From positions 1,742,501 to 1,806,500 of the forward strand of contig JAQISU010000189.1 in assembly GCA_029339505.1 (NCBI GenBank): DNA of 64,000 nucleotides, read 5' to 3'. Below, one piece after another: positions 40,446 to 49,568 of the stretch. A program made the position numbers and the translations under genes. The notes under the pieces were generated by a model. That model was not told the origin of the DNA. It did no database searches and worked only from the letters and a program-made list of their open reading frames with translations. The first letter of the stretch is position 1. Each line of letters begins with the position of its first letter. This DNA is from Unio delphinus. Its lineage: Eukaryota; Mollusca; Bivalvia; Unionida; Unionidae.

Positions 40446-40971
40446 ACACATGATATAAAGTTTATAAAATGTTGGTAACTATTACTGTCATCAAGCATGA
40501 AACAAGCAAATGTGTCTGAATTGTGTAGATAATGCAAATCATTTGTCTATATTTATTTATTTTGTCACAATTAGATGTCATTTTTAACACTTATTAACTA
40601 TTTAATACACTATTGTTCATGGTAAAGTTACATTTAAATATTTATACCATTTGAATAAACTGTGTAAAATCTCGATGGTGAATTAGTGTGAAGCGGACAA
40701 CAGCTGAAAAAAAATTAATTTAAAAAAGTTAAAAATTAAAAATTAAATTAATTAAAAATTAAATTAAAAGTTAAAAAAAATTAATTTAAAAAAGTTGTTA
40801 AACACATTGTTGCAAAGGCTAATTAATCGTTTAAAACAATATGAAAGCCAAAAAAGCTTCCTAAACTAAGAGACATATGTTAATTGGATACGCGAGGAAA
40901 TAAATAAAAACAAAACGCATGAAAAATATGTATATGTTTTAATATTTTGTCCTTCTCTACCAATTTTCAAA
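40446..40971. other. Non-coding stretch with an A/T-only block
   Basis: From 40,707 to 40,799 the sequence is almost only aattaaaaatt permutations. No gene. Confidence 0.5.
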
Positions 40972-41262
40972 CCACTCCGGTGGCATTGTGGTTAAAGTGT
41001 ACGCCTCGGATGCGGGAAGTCGTGAGTTCGATGTGCGGCCGAGTCATACCAAAACTGTTACTAACAGCTGCCTCGCTAGGCGCACATCATTCAGAGGTTA
41101 GTGTTAGGACTGGTGCACATGATGTCAGGATTATGTGACTGGGTGGGGCATGGTCCTACATGATGACCAAGTGCTTGACATCACTGTGAACCGCTGCCAC
41201 ACTGCAGACATCGTAGCGATATGATTGAAATATTTTTAAAGCTACATTAAAATCCAGATCAC
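40972..41262 (+). mobile_element. tRNA-derived SINE, family A (plus), nearly full length
   Basis: Head ccactccggtggcattgtgg with a B-box-like gagttcgatgtgc, then the family A body, ending in attaaaatccagatc. The tail runs directly into a (CA)n tract at 41,262-41,320. Confidence 0.88.
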
Positions 41263-41267
41263 AACAC

Positions 41268-41320
<53 letters not shown>
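41263..41320. repeat. (CA)n microsatellite at a SINE tail
   Basis: About 28 CA units with one cg interruption, continuous with the SINE 3' end. Confidence 0.96.
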
Positions 41321-41323
<3 letters not shown>

Positions 41324-41953
41324 TTTCAATAGCTCATATATGTCTTGGTTATTTAGTTGAGTCATTATGTTATTCGGCTTTGATAAGAAACTTTATTTAA
41401 ACAGAATGCGTTAATAGTGGATTGATATAAATTTATGGGCGCCAGTGCGGATATTTTTCTAGGTAAATCTCTCGGATAACACCAGAAACAGATGTAGAAA
41501 ATTAAAGAGTAAATACATGCTGAGAACCAGCCATATGTTTTGTAATAGTAAGAGTTACGTGAAACCATTTATAATGCTTTTGGATTTAGCTTGGTTTTTC
41601 CACCACTATTTATTGACCGTATGACCTAAATTTGTACTTTAAAATATAATTGAAAACATGCGATATTGTATTTTTTGACCGTAGTAAAATTAGTGAAGGT
41701 AATGACATGACTGGATGGTGTTTATGTTTCAAATCATTATTGTATGTCTTTATCTGTTGATTCAGCTTTGAACTTGATGAATGTCAAGGAACTATAAGCA
41801 ACCGAAATGAAGACATTATAGATTGATTCATCTTGAAGTACATGACAGACCTTTGAAGTTACTGTTGGAAATGTCAAAGCCGGGGATAGCAACCGGGACT
41901 GCAGAGATGATGTGTATCCGGGCTTACTTTCTGCTCTTCAGACCACACTAGAA
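41321..41953. other. Non-coding stretch, no gene seen
   Basis: No supportable feature. Confidence 0.45.
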
Positions 41954-42037
41954 AGTAGTCTGGTTCCCTGATCTCTCTCCACTCCGTTACTCTTGAAGGG
42001 TAATGGAGTGGAGAGGGGTCAGGGAATCATACTAACT
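41954..42037. repeat. Fold-back inverted repeat, about 38-bp arms
   Basis: 41,954-41,990 pairs with 41,999-42,037 across an 8-nt loop (tcttgaag). The arms contain ttccctgatctctctccact and its near-complement gtggagaggggtcagggaa with a few mismatches. It lies 236 bp outside the left end of the virus-like element. It may be a fold-back MITE relic. Confidence 0.8.
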
Positions 42038-42272
42038 AGAAAGCTCCTACAATTGGGCATCCTCTGCCTTTCTCGTCGATAACTTCTAACGCGTACAATT
42101 TATATTGATATATATGTCAACGAACTCAGCAGACACGTGACGTATGTGTCGATTGACTGTATTCATCTATATAAGTGATTTCATCATGCATTGTTTGTTC
42201 TGTTGGAATGTGTTTATTTACCTGTTTTGAAAACGAGAATTATTAGACCTTTTTTCAGTCCTTTTGCACTTA

Positions 42273-42343
42273 CTTCCGGACAACTTTTATTATAGAGTTG
42301 GTTTTACTAACTGACGGTTTTATAATAATTTAATAATATAACC
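42273..42343 (+). repeat. Left terminal inverted repeat
   Basis: Starts cttccggacaac, contains gttggttttactaactgacgg, ends aatataacc. The reverse complement of 49,859-49,929 matches it at 70 of 71 positions (the only difference is the seventh base). Confidence 0.97.
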
Positions 42344-42418
42344 ATTCCAAACCGCCTCATATACGCGTACATGAATATACCAGTGATACATTTGTAAAGA
42401 GATATCAACATACATAAC

Positions 42419-43551
42419 ATGGTAGTTATTTGTGGAAGATCATTACCGCGCATAACAAAAACCGTGGGTTGACCGCTCCGGTGGCCTAGTGGTTAGAGCG
42501 TCCGCCCCGGAAGCGGGAGGTCGTCGGTTCGATCCCCGGCCGAGTCATACCAAAGACTTACAAAAATGGTACTAACAGCTGCCACGCTTGACGCTCAGCA
42601 TTAAGAGGTTAGTGTTAGGACTGGTCGGCCTGGTGTCAGGATAATGTGACTGGGTGAGACATCATGCTACATGTCTGCGGCATGATGTCTCAGTGCTAGA
42701 CATCACTATAAACTGCCTCACTGCAGACATCGTAGCGATATGACTGAAAAATTGTTAAAGCTACGTTAAAAATCCTAATCAAACAAACAAACAAACAAAA
42801 ACCGTGGGAGTTTCCCTCAAGCAGGTAAATAGTCTTATATCGAGGGCGATCACAGATAGATTAACAGCACTCAGTGACAATTATTTATCAACGGCAGAAT
42901 CGTTAAAAACACTCAGTGATGAATATAACGCCCACGTAAATCAATTTGCGGGTTTACAAAAATCCGTAAAAGATATACAACTTCCTATTGTTAATTTCTT
43001 TGGGGTTCCACTGGTGACCACGCCGAAACTCACAGATGTAAAAAAAAACGCTATTGATGAATTATCAAAATTTAAATCCACGTACGAAGACCATACAAAA
43101 CAATTTGTATTTTTTCGTAGAAACATCATTAATATTATTCTTTGTTAGCCCAATAGATAGCATCGATATAAAACTCCCGGATATAAAAACATCTATCGAT
43201 GAGATCAAGAAAACTCATGAAGCCATCAAGGATGATTTTCCGAGGATGATAACCACGGTTGAAAATATAAAAATTCCTCATGAGCGAGCAAATATCGTCA
43301 ACATGGTTTACACGATCCAACAAGGGTCATTTGCTTGGATGCCGGATAATAACACGTTAGATATCACCGCGACCGTTGGGGGAATTTACAGACTAACATT
43401 AATATTTCTGATTCAGTTTAATATTTTGGAGAAGGAAAATTCATCCGGTATCAATACAATATCAACAATCATCTACAAGGGTAAAACCACGCGATTTACC
43501 ATAACACAAATCCCTGGTGAAATGAACCACTACTTCTTCGAGTACCAATAA
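42419..43551 (+). pseudogene. Coiled-coil, possibly fibre-like protein; SINE-interrupted and frameshifted
   Basis: An ATG at 42,419 opens a frame that is cut at 42,468 by a family A SINE. The frame resumes after the second target-duplication copy (42,808), in register once 340 bp are discounted. It is rich in heptad-like Leu/Ile/Val spacing to about 43,120, where a TTTTTT run (43,110-43,115) coincides with a shift of frame. The remainder runs to 43,551, with more helical sequence and then a C-terminal part of about 80 residues that looks beta-rich (TATVGGIYRLTL; ends HYFFEYQ). A helical stalk with a beta-rich head would suit a virion fibre or attachment protein, but this is inference from shape only. 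Confidence 0.5.
42469..42793 (+). mobile_element. tRNA-derived SINE, family A (plus), intact, in an element gene
   Basis: Head ccgctccggtggcctagtgg (A box) and ggttcgatccccggc (B box), full body, tail (AAAC)n. The 15-mer aacaaaaaccgtggg occurs on both sides (42,454-42,468 and 42,794-42,808), a perfect target duplication, so the insertion is recent compared with the other SINEs here. It disrupts the first gene of the virus-like element. Confidence 0.96.
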
Positions 43552-43620
43552 CATGGTATGTAGAACTTGTAGTCGATTTGAGTAAACAACTTAATTGAAA
43601 TCATCGCTGTTTAATAAAAC

Positions 43621-44156
43621 ATGTCGCAGACATCATCGCCGCAACATGCCGATATAACCAGGTGTTACAACTACAAGCTAAGCTCAAGTCGCTTTTCGAG
43701 GAATATCAAACAAAAATATAAAAAAAATATCAGCGAAGAATTACTTCCGCGGGAATAATACTCTCTTAGGTTATAATGATTGCCCCGGTGGCTATTCCAA
43801 TTTGCATAGCTGTGGAAACAACCATCGCGGGGACAATTTCCATAATAACAAAAAAAATATCTTGTTGTCAACGTAAACTCCAAAACTACATTGTAAAGTT
43901 TCATACGGTATCAACTGCTTATTCTCAATTATCCGCAATGATATCATCGTCGCTCGACGACTCAACAATATCCGATGTGGAATTTAATTCCATGGTGAAC
44001 ATCTATGACTCCGCGATGTCAAAATTAGAAATACACGTAGAAGATAATAACAATGACATCCACGCAGGAACTACTTTAACGAATAGCGGAGAACACCACT
44101 CCGGTGAAAATAACAATGATATCAGTGTTGTCAAAGAACACGGAATTCATAGTTGA
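43621..44156 (+). pseudogene. Membrane-anchored element protein (conserved type, function unknown)
   Basis: A frame with a coiled-coil-like LQAKLKSLFEEYQ near 43,670-43,710 is lost near an eight-A run (43,720-43,727). It continues in another frame with a TAG at 43,767-43,769, and then an uninterrupted 126-codon stretch from an ATG at 43,776. That stretch starts with a hydrophobic span (APVAIPICIAVETTIAGTI) and a KKISCCQRK boundary, then a helical region with the spacing Y..L..MI...L.D..IS..EF. I recall this layout in proteins accompanying Polinton-like elements, but cannot name a domain. The tail is Asn/His/Asp-rich. Confidence 0.55.
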
Positions 44157-44626
44157 ATTTCCAGTTCCGATTCCAGTAAAAAGAGATCGCGTAAACTCAA
44201 CTTCGAGTATACTACAGCTGGTCTAATGTTAGTTCGGAGTCCGTCGGAGGAAAACCACCCAATAATAGTTTTGTGTTCTCGTATAAAAATAAACCCGATG
44301 GAACTCCTGATTGTCAAACAATATATCTTCACAAGGAAGCCTATGACATCGAAGATATCAACAATGAAATTAAATACCGAATATCAACAATCACTGGAAA
44401 ACAAATAACAGAAGGAGTAAAATATCCCATCGAAATAATTAGTCATGAACCATTGTTATCAACCACCATTAAAATACACTCACTGGAATACGCCGTAGAT
44501 ATATACAACAGCTCAATCAGAACAATATTAGGATGGCTTGAAAATCCCCCAACAACAAATGGTCATCCACGATTGCCCGGGCCAAAAAATCTGATTTTAT
44601 CACAACCGTTAATCCGCCATTGATGT
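44116..44626 (+). pseudogene. Penton-like (minor capsid) protein, N-terminal part
   Basis: An ATG at 44,116 overlaps the end of the previous gene and opens with a beta-strand-like FIVEFPVPIPV. The frame shifts near 44,220 and continues through YKNKPDG to the stop at 44,624-44,626. Hallmarks are AYDIEDINNEI, in which a Tyr-(Asp/Glu)-Ile-Glu-Asp-Ile-Asn core is typical of a conserved Polinton-associated virion protein, and SIRTILGW before the end. I interpret the family as the penton/minor capsid protein. The C-terminal half of the usual protein is absent here. A related C-terminal segment lies at 45,165-45,496. Confidence 0.5.
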
Positions 44627-44675
44627 TGATTTAAATTATGTAGGTTATTTGCATACTTTACAAAACCGTTTAAAT

Positions 44676-45164
44676 ATGACCGAAGAATATACCGTATACG
44701 ATGATCCAAAAAGCTACGAATATGAAACATACGGTGATGTATTAAGGGATTTTAAATTTACACATCAACGAGGAGGGTTTATTGTTACGATGAAAAATTT
44801 ATATGATAACGTTAACAATATTAATAAAATATATCTAACAAATTTACAACAACTACGACAATATTTTCAGGAGTATCTCCTTGATATAACAGCCCTACGT
44901 GATAAAATTATTAAACAGGTTGAGGTGTTAAATTATATTATATCCGATATGAATTTTCTTAATACGAAATTACTTAAAATAATAATTGATGATAACGGTC
45001 CCAACAAACAAACATTTTTAACAAAATTTTCATTAACGGGGGCTACATTAACCAATTATATATTTCGAGGATATAATGTCCCAGAATTGAAAAAATCGCT
45101 TAATGATCTCATCGATGAGTATTTTCTACGGATACATGCTCCGTGGTTTAAAACAATCCAATAG
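44676..45164 (+). CDS. Element protein of unknown function, helical
   Basis: An ATG at 44,676 opens 162 codons to tag 45,162-45,164. The protein has an acidic, Tyr-rich start (EEYTVYDDPKSYEYETYG), then a long region of alternating Leu/Ile/Asn that looks alpha-helical, with no transmembrane span. Upstream in-frame sequence is open but offers only TTG. The same frame stays open past the stop into the penton-like C-terminal segment, so the TAG could be a mutated sense codon and the two regions one gene. No family assignment. Confidence 0.5.
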   Translation: MTEEYTVYDDPKSYEYETYGDVLRDFKFTHQRGGFIVTMKNLYDNVNNINKIYLTNLQQLRQYFQEYLLDITALRDKIIKQVEVLNYIISDMNFLNTKLLKIIIDDNGPNKQTFLTKFSLTGATLTNYIFRGYNVPELKKSLNDLIDEYFLRIHAPWFKTIQ

Positions 45165-45496
45165 GTGGATATTCTCCGATGGGATAACGCCCCAGATGGA
45201 ACAGGTAGACATATACCACAGGGTAACGTCGACATAAAAGGAACCATCGCGATACATCTTATTTGTGATATCGTGCTAGGTAGTTATACCGTTGATTTAT
45301 CAACGTCGAGTAAAGCTGATACACGTTTTCCCCAAATACTTCCCCGGGAAGTTTGATTGTACAGAATCCAGTTAATATAGTATACCCAATTAATTCCTCG
45401 ATATCAAAAATGAATTTCAGATTAGTTGATCAGGATTTTAACTTGATTGATCTATCAGGGGAACAATTACAAATCACCCTCGATGTGAAATTGTAA
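45165..45496 (+). pseudogene. Penton-like protein, C-terminal part, frameshifted
   Basis: The first frame (to 45,356) contains DILRWDNAP and IHLICDIVLGSYTV. The next frame (45,359-45,496) holds NPVNIVYPIN and RLVDQDFNLIDLSGEQLQI. The ordered blocks C-x-I-x2-GSY, VDQDxxLIDxxGE and a beta-rich C-terminus match the second half of the penton-like family whose first half is at 44,116. The beginning (ILxWxxxP) overlaps by similarity the end of the 44,116 fragment, so the two pieces may come from two gene copies rather than one split gene. Confidence 0.48.
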
Positions 45497-45726
45497 ACGA
45501 TTTAGGTCGTAAATGGAAAATCGTAAAATCCTTTGGATTTTCAAGGAATTTCCAAATTGAATCTAAATATATTAATATGTACACTCACACACAAATATTC
45601 ATCTACGACAAAGATAAACTCAAGGATGCTATTAGAAAATCAATCGTTGAAAATTCAAAGGATTTTCACTTCAAATTCCACATAGACAGATTTGGCAATG
45701 ACGATTTGTTTACTGACAGATCATGA
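45493..45726 (+). pseudogene. Open frame remnant in the element
   Basis: A 77-codon open frame without a clear start (internal Met at 45,577), basic at first (GRKWKIVKSFGF) and charged later, ending at tga 45,724-45,726. Position and composition match its neighbours. Function unknown. Confidence 0.35.
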
Positions 45727-46009
45727 TTAGCTGTAATCGCGATCAGATAATGAACTATGTTCACTCGTGTATGACCGTGGATCGTCTTAAAAAAATATCA
45801 AAGAAGGAAAATTTTTGATTTTCACATCCGGATCAGAAATTTAAAAAAAATGAAAATCTTTTTTTACAGCAAATTTTACATATGTGTGTTATTTTCGAGT
45901 ATAATTTCCGAGTGTAATTTTTTTATTCCCATGAAAATCATTTGCGACTTCCGAGTGTAATTTTCGATTATAAGTTTTTATTGGTGTGAAAAATCACAGA
46001 TTTTTATAT
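45727..46009. other. Intergenic part of the element
   Basis: AT-rich with direct repeats of ttccgagtgtaatttt (about 45,907 and 45,948). No frame is supported. Confidence 0.5.
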
Positions 46010-46609
46010 ATGGGAGCACCGAATTATCTTACCCCGACGAAAAAAAAAAATTATCGTTGAGAGGAGTTAAACGTCCACGAGAAGTTTCCCTGGAATACAA
46101 GATCGGATTATCGCGGTTGTATAAAATATGGTCAAAAGGAACCCATATCAGCGACACCGAGTGGAACCCGCTTAAGAATACCGCGCTGCAATTAAATATC
46201 AACGCGTAACACAACGAGAACTCCGTGAGGAGAATTATAAACTACGAGAAAATATCGCGAAGTTAACTATGGAACGGACTCAACTTAGAGATGTCATGGA
46301 AGATACGAGTAAATTCCACGAGGAAAATACCACTATGGAGAAAACCCACGCGGGATATCAAGCTGATTTTACCGAGTAAAAAAAAAAACAAATGATACAT
46401 ATGCAACTAAAATCAAAAAGCAGCAAGAAAATAATGAACGATTAATAAAATATTACAACGATATCACCGAGTATAACAAAAATCACGCGAAGACAAAAAA
46501 AAATGTACGATAGCGCGGAATTAGATAAAGCATTCCGCGTTGATAAATTCGATGATGTTCCAGTTATAGATATACCAATGAAAAGAACACCGAGAAATGT
46601 TCTTAAATG
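46010..46609 (+). pseudogene. Coiled-coil element protein, multiple frameshifts
   Basis: An ATG at 46,010 starts a short stretch reaching an A10 run (46,041-46,050), where the frame changes. The next frame has a basic KRPREVSLEYKIG and runs to 46,209. A further shift near 46,195 gives a Glu/Lys/Leu-rich coiled coil (QRELREENYKLRENIAKL) to 46,379. A-rich tracts at 46,380 and about 46,493 again break the frame before the last part (FDDVPVIDIPMKRTPRNVLK) ending at 46,609. The KRPR-type patch could bind DNA or act as a nuclear signal. It converges on the 46,633 gene. Family not recognised. Confidence 0.5.
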
Positions 46610-46632
46610 AAATCGTTTGCGTGAAAATCGTT

Positions 46633-47016
46633 TTACGATTTCACCCACAGATACTTATTTTCGAACTCCTTCGCGGTGGATTCTATCAATGATTCCTCGT
46701 TGAATTTCTCACCGACGGTTTTTAAAAACTTTCTTAACATCGCTGATACCGCAACAAATTCTTGCTCGGGGAAATTCTCATTGTTGATATTTTCATAAAT
46801 AATACGATTTCTCTCCCGGAGAAACACGATATTCCGACTTATACGTGGGAAATTTAACCGTCGCGCTGAAGTAATTTTTGAGTATTCGACGTCGACGTAA
46901 TCGCTGGTAAATATGTTCCTGTGGTGATGTCGTATACGATCAAGTTCGTTTTTTAATTCGGCGATGGATTCGTTGTTCATGGTTATATTATAATTATTTT
47001 TTTTCTCTAATTTCAA
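46633..47016 (-). CDS. Element protein of unknown function (127 codons)
   Basis: Complete frame on the minus strand. The first Met (47,016) is followed by Lys/Asn-rich codons, and a second Met at 46,978-46,980 (MNNESIAELKNEL) is a more natural start, giving 115 residues. The protein is charged and helical, with an Arg/His-rich segment (LDRIRHHHRN) and no transmembrane span. It is the outermost of the minus-strand gene block. No domain recognised. Confidence 0.5.
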   Translation of the reverse strand: MKLEKKNNYNITMNNESIAELKNELDRIRHHHRNIFTSDYVDVEYSKITSARRLNFPRISRNIVFLRERNRIIYENINNENFPEQEFVAVSAMLRKFLKTVGEKFNEESLIESTAKEFENKYLWVKS

Positions 47017-47087
47017 GGAAATTTAATTTTTAGCAATGGAAAATTCAAAGAATTTTCATCGAAATTTAATCGCTGGAAAATTCTTTG

Positions 47088-47190
<103 letters not shown>

Positions 47191-47410
47191 AATATTTTTT
47201 TAATCTAAATTGCAATTTTCGGAATTATAAATAAGTCATGCAAACGTGAACGAAACTCTGTTGTTGAATCTTTCCGAGTACACCGTCAAATATATCCCAG
47301 ACGCAGCTCGTTTTACGGATTTGTTGTGAATATCGTAATATTTAGCTGCGGATGATATTGACGGAAAATCAATACTTATACTATCCATGAACGCTGTTAC
47401 GGATCTCGGT

Positions 47411-47626
47411 TTACGGTTTATATTTTTGGGGGTTCAAATTAAGTGAATTTTCACTGGGAGTAACCACTCGTAAATTCTCTATGCGGTTATCAAGAGGATT
47501 TCTATTGATATGATCAACTACGAGACCGTTACCGATCTCTCCGATGAAACATTCAACGAGAAATCTTTGAGCAAAATAATGTTTTACTTGTCCGTGTTTT
47601 CTAGCAGTAATCACCATATATCCCAT
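47411..47626 (-). CDS. HNH endonuclease domain protein
   Basis: The domain shows a strand-rich start (GYMVITARKHGQVKHYFAQR), then VDHINRNPLDNRIENLRVVT followed by a Glu-Asn pair, the DH-x-N...DNR-x-ENLR signature of zinc-free HNH nucleases of homing/phage type. The open frame continues at least 45 codons upstream of the Met at 47,626 (toward about 47,760, RRRKVTIGWFND just before it), so the true start is probably farther out or has been lost. HNH genes occur sporadically in such elements as passengers or resolution nucleases. The active-site Asp-His and Asn are present. Confidence 0.8.
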   Translation of the reverse strand: MGYMVITARKHGQVKHYFAQRFLVECFIGEIGNGLVVDHINRNPLDNRIENLRVVTPSENSLNLNPQKYKP

Positions 47627-47842
47627 GTCATTAAACCAACCAATTGTAACTTTTCGTCGTCGATGTCGGACGATTCCATCGCATACGTGGAAACCTACCG
47701 ATGTTGTTGTCTGCAGCAGAAAAAAGTAAGAGATTTACTTCAGGTGAAACTATTTAACACCCACAAAGAAAACTTTCCTATGTAGGACCTGCGATGGAAA
47801 ATCCTTTTTTTGAAAATCTTTGATTGCTACATTGTTCATTGT

Positions 47843-48478
47843 TCATTGTGCTTCATTGTTGATTGCTGAAACTACTTCCAGTAATCGTTTGACCCATTCG
47901 CGAGATCGTTTATCATCAATGAATTCCTTCGCGTACTGATAATGAAACAATTGATCCGCGAGAGTTCTGTTAAACCGCTCAACAATTACTTGGTCGCGAT
48001 GGATTGGAGTGTGTCCTCGTCGTATCATGGTGTTATGTTGCTTAATCAACGATGAAACTTCACCTTGAAATTCTTTAGCAGGATCAACCTGAAGGAGATT
48101 TGGAGATCGCAGAGGACCTCGATGATAAATCTTTTTGAACGCGGAGGCAACCTCGGAAGAGGTCTTTGTTGATAACGATCCAGCTTCTTTGTATCGAAAT
48201 GCAACGTCAAAGACAGTTAACGCGTATTTGTAATTGTGTTTTTTGATGGTATCGTGCGGTAGAAATGATATATCGACTTGATGAACTTCATTGGGGATAT
48301 TAACATCAAATGACGCGTATTGAATCCTTTTAGGCGGCGGTAGATAAATTTGCCATATAGCTTGTCGGGATAACCAATCCGCCGCTGTTTTCTTTGTAAC
48401 CTTAGCCGCGCTGGCGAGTTTATCGATGGCTGATTTACCCATGTGGTATCCAGTTGGAGAATAATAAATTGCTTCCAT
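47843..48478 (-). CDS. DDE (rve) integrase, C-terminally short
   Basis: A 211-residue retroviral-type integrase. The catalytic triad is Asp69 (QVDISFLP), Asp132 (LLQVDPAKEF) and Glu167 (IVERFNRTL), with 34 residues between the last two. The N-terminus (residues 1-45) is helical, as in the N-terminal domain of Polinton integrases, though I see no clear HHCC zinc site. Polinton integrases usually run longer, with a C-terminal DNA-binding or chromodomain part. Here the frame ends soon after the core (INNEAQ), so the C-terminus is probably missing. It would join the element ends to target DNA. It lies 1 bp from the PLA2 gene, as in an operon-like block. Confidence 0.9.
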   Translation of the reverse strand: MEAIYYSPTGYHMGKSAIDKLASAAKVTKKTAADWLSRQAIWQIYLPPPKRIQYASFDVNIPNEVHQVDISFLPHDTIKKHNYKYALTVFDVAFRYKEAGSLSTKTSSEVASAFKKIYHRGPLRSPNLLQVDPAKEFQGEVSSLIKQHNTMIRRGHTPIHRDQVIVERFNRTLADQLFHYQYAKEFIDDKRSREWVKRLLEVVSAINNEAQ

Positions 48479-48479
48479 C

Positions 48480-48794
48480 TTAAATACCTAACCGGGCAAT
48501 TAATTTACCCTTCGTGGCAGCCTTTATTATCCAGGATGCTATTTTCTCTATGAGTAATTTATCCGGAATAGAATTCAACGCGTGAATTAATTTTACATCC
48601 GCGAGATGACGTTGTTGGAGATCTTTACTTCGATATGCGATATCATGAACACGACAGGCTTCGTCGATGGCGTTTATCGGATATTGACCCGGGCGATGAT
48701 TATCTTGGTCATCTAGTCTGATATCCAATCGTGTTCCCGGACCACAATAACTATACCCGGACCGCGATATCACCGCTGCTTTTTTTTTAAACAA
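48480..48794 (-). CDS. Parvovirus-type phospholipase A2 domain protein
   Basis: A 104-residue protein with a calcium-loop-like YCGPGTRLD (about residues 16-24) and the catalytic helix motif IDEACRVHDIAYRSKD (about 44-59), where His-Asp is the active pair. This is the layout of the small PLA2 of parvovirus VP1 and of PLA2s carried by adintoviruses and some Polintons, where it is thought to help a virion breach the endosomal membrane. Here it is a free-standing small gene. The frame is intact and the motif residues are present. It is divergent from the ATPase gene. Confidence 0.88.
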   Translation of the reverse strand: MFKKKAAVISRSGYSYCGPGTRLDIRLDDQDNHRPGQYPINAIDEACRVHDIAYRSKDLQQRHLADVKLIHALNSIPDKLLIEKIASWIIKAATKGKLIARLGI

Positions 48795-48859
48795 ACATAA
48801 AAAAAATTATACCACAACGCGCACACTTACCAGTGATAGTTGCTCTGTTATTGCGTGTT

Positions 48860-48943
48860 ATGATATTGGTTGGGTTAATTGTTGGTGTGTCAGCTTTACA
48901 TTTCACACAATATAAATTCATAATACTAGTAAGTTATATTTAA
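48860..48943 (+). CDS. Possible small membrane protein overlapping the ATPase start
   Basis: A 27-codon hydrophobic frame (MILVGLIVGVSALHF...) whose taa shares bases with the ATPase ATG (taatg). The frame is open back to 48,791 without another Met. Translational coupling-like overlap and a single membrane span make a small virion or hole-forming protein conceivable, but the length makes chance possible. Confidence 0.3.
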   Translation: MILVGLIVGVSALHFTQYKFIILVSYI

Positions 48944-49568
48944 TGGAAGTTACCGACTTTTCCGCGCTAAAGAAACAACAACAAGTTAAACATCATCCGA
49001 TGTTACCTAACTCCGTCCGAATGATAATTATCGGACCATCGGGTAGCGGTAAAACACAACTGTTACTTAACTTAATTATGAAATGGATGACGTGGGATAA
49101 ACTATATTGGTAGTACCGAGCATGGATGACCAACACTGTTATCAGGTGTTAAAAGATTATAACGAGAGCGTCTCGGAAATCACCGGGGAGAACATCATTG
49201 AGTTTATCACAGATATCGATGAAGCACCATCCGTGGAAGACATCGACGGAGACATCAACAATTTGGTTGTGTATGATGATACGATGTTAGATAAACAAAA
49301 CAAAAACACCGACGTGAATTATATCACTCAACGATACACACATATTCCAAAAGTGATCAGAGATAACTGCAACGTATTAGCGATATTTAACGGAGTTGAC
49401 GCTCATACAGTTAGAAATATATGGCAAACTTGGTGCTCCGATATGGATTTTGATAAATTAAAAAATTTCTTTAGTTGTGCTCAGGCAAGCCCACACGGAT
49501 TTGTAACGATTAATTTATCCGACCCTGTAACACGATATCGAATAGGATTGGATCGTATATACGGCTAA
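48943..49568 (+). pseudogene. A32/FtsK-like packaging ATPase, frameshifted
   Basis: An ATG at 48,943 leads to the Walker A motif IIIGPSGSGKTQLLLNLI (48,990s-49,077). The frame is lost at about 49,108 by what looks like a one-base deficit after kLY, and continues from VVPSMDDQHCYQVL. Walker B is NLVVYDDTML (49,260s). The downstream strand YITQRYTHIPKVIRDN (Gln sensor, IPK-x-IR) and a C-terminal Arg-rich end follow. Such ATPases pump DNA into capsids in Polintons, adintoviruses and giant viruses. The stretch between Walker B and the Gln strand seems shorter than usual, suggesting a small in-frame loss. Confidence 0.82.

Noticed and set aside
42472..42545. Possible genuine tRNA gene (good A and B boxes).
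   Set aside because: It is the head of a SINE with body, tail and target duplication; several sister copies exist in the window.
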